Source: Chitinophagales bacterium (GTDB lineage Bacteria; Bacteroidota; Bacteroidia; Chitinophagales; JAHDHT01). From it: a stretch of 6,962 bases of DNA. A program made the position numbers and the translations under genes. Below the pieces are notes generated by a model, which was not told the origin of the DNA, searched no databases, and was given only the letters and a program-made list of their open reading frames with translations. The DNA lies in the NCBI GenBank assembly GCA_020631175.1, contig JAHDHT010000196.1, forward strand, positions 1 to 6,962. The letters run 5' to 3'. Below, piece after piece: positions 6,139 through 6,962 of this stretch; positions within the stretch are counted from its first letter, which is position 1, and every line of letters starts with the position of its first letter.

Positions 6139-6962
6139 ATGAATTATAAAGCACTACTTTTCATCGTTTTACCGATTTTAGGTTTCGTTTCTTGTATCGA
6201 AGAAGAGCCAATAAATAGTATAGATCAGGAATTAAAATCTGCGATCATACAAGCCTCTCCTAATCAATCATTAAACGATTTTATTCTTCCGTCCTCCGGA
6301 GATTTAAACAATATTCCACAAGACAGTAAAAATATTCTTAGTACAGCCAAAGTGGAACTCGGACGTCAGATTTATCACGATACTTCTTTTGGAATTAAAG
6401 CTAATCTTGCGGAAGGAATAGGCACATACTCCTGCGCAAGTTGCCATGCAGCAAAAGCGGGTTTTCAGGCTTGTTTACCACAAGGCATTGGTGAAGGTGG
6501 ATTAGGTTTCGGTGCAAGAGGTGAAACCAGATTTGTTAATCCTGATTATGAAGATGCAGATATCGACGTACAACCAGTACGAACACCATCTGTTTTAAAT
6601 ATTGCTTATCAGGAGGTCGTTTTATGGAATGGTCAATTTGGTGCAACAGGAGTTAATGCAAATACTCAGGATCAATGGACGGAAGGAACACCAAAAGAAA
6701 CGAATCATTTAGGTTTTGAAGGAACAGAAACACAAGCTATTGCCGGTATGAAAGTGCATCGTCAGGATGTTGATGAAGATTTTGTGTTAACCAGTGATTA
6801 TAAAGCATTGTTTGATGTAGCCTTTTCAAATGAGTTTGAAGAAAACAGATACAAACTGGAAAATGCCGGTTTAGCAATTGCTGCTTATGAAAGAACAGTA
6901 ATGGCGAATCAGGCACCTTTTCAGGATTGGCTAAAAGGAAATGCAAATGCATTATCGGATGC
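6139..6962 (+). CDS. Diheme cytochrome c peroxidase / MauG-family lipoprotein, 5' part
   Basis: The ATG at 6139 opens a frame that runs to the window edge without a stop (274 whole codons). Residues 1-18 are a hydrophobic lipoprotein-type signal ending FVSC, with Cys19 as the likely lipidated residue; the next residues, IEEE, form an acidic cluster like the surface-export signals known for some Bacteroidota lipoproteins. The first c-type haem site is CASCH at 99-103, preceded by KVELGRQIYHD. Family features follow in order: VRTPSVLNIAY, VLWNGQFG, EGTETQAIAGMKVHR, and AIAAYERTVMANQAPFQDWLKGN, the segment that normally comes just before the second CxxCH. That second haem site is therefore expected a few tens of residues past the edge. 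Proteins of this family reduce hydrogen peroxide with electrons from small cytochromes, or carry out other oxidations as MauG does; which applies here cannot be told. An extra Cys at 112 (FQACLPQG), shortly after the haem motif, is noted. Confidence 0.92.
   Translation, partial: MNYKALLFIVLPILGFVSCIEEEPINSIDQELKSAIIQASPNQSLNDFILPSSGDLNNIPQDSKNILSTAKVELGRQIYHDTSFGIKANLAEGIGTYSCASCHAAKAGFQACLPQGIGEGGLGFGARGETRFVNPDYEDADIDVQPVRTPSVLNIAYQEVVLWNGQFGATGVNANTQDQWTEGTPKETNHLGFEGTETQAIAGMKVHRQDVDEDFVLTSDYKALFDVAFSNEFEENRYKLENAGLAIAAYERTVMANQAPFQDWLKGNANALSD

Noticed and set aside
6737..6952. 71-codon minus-strand open frame
   Set aside because: It is antisense to conserved peroxidase-family sequence (KVHRQ, AAYERT) and has a His/Leu/Gln-rich shadow composition.

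Overview
The window looks like a chromosomal segment of an AT-rich member of the Bacteroidota, probably of the Saprospiria/Chitinophagia type. The evidence is a type A C-terminal sorting domain of the type IX secretion system (T9SS), a Bacteroidota-type repeat domain of the DUF7619 family, long Thr/Asp/Gly-rich exported proteins with weak Shine-Dalgarno signals, and a good TAnnTTTG promoter element. The genus cannot be told from the sequence.

Layout, left to right. (1) Bases 1-1574 hold the 3' part of a large secreted, adhesin-like protein. It has PKD/Ig-like domains, four Cys-containing repeats of about 50-60 residues and a Cys-rich C-terminal module, and it is closed by a strong intrinsic terminator (1596-1625). 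(2) Bases 1626-1815 are a regulatory gap with two adjacent, nearly identical 15-bp palindromes and a weak sigma70-like promoter candidate. (3) Bases 1816-5544 encode a complete 1242-residue secreted mosaic protein. Its order is signal peptide, Ca-binding DDDGDG module, DUF6923-like propeller-type domain, second Ca-binding module, seven VCBS/FG-GAP repeats, ASPIC/UnbV domain, SdrD-B-like domain, DUF11-like domain, DUF7619-like domain and T9SS sorting tail. (4) Bases 5531-6034 (minus) encode an Ogt-type O6-methylguanine-DNA methyltransferase whose 3' end overlaps the previous gene tail to tail by 14 bp. (5) Bases 6035-6138 are a divergent promoter region. (6) Bases 6139-6962 hold the 5' part of a lipoprotein of the diheme cytochrome c peroxidase/MauG family, cut by the window edge just before the expected second haem site.

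The genes do not form one operon or pathway. The first two are neighbouring cell-surface proteins in separate transcription units. The methyltransferase and the peroxidase are divergently transcribed and have unrelated jobs (DNA alkylation repair and envelope peroxide or redox chemistry). I do not see a clearly new multi-gene system. The least explained item is the pair of palindromes upstream of the large T9SS protein.
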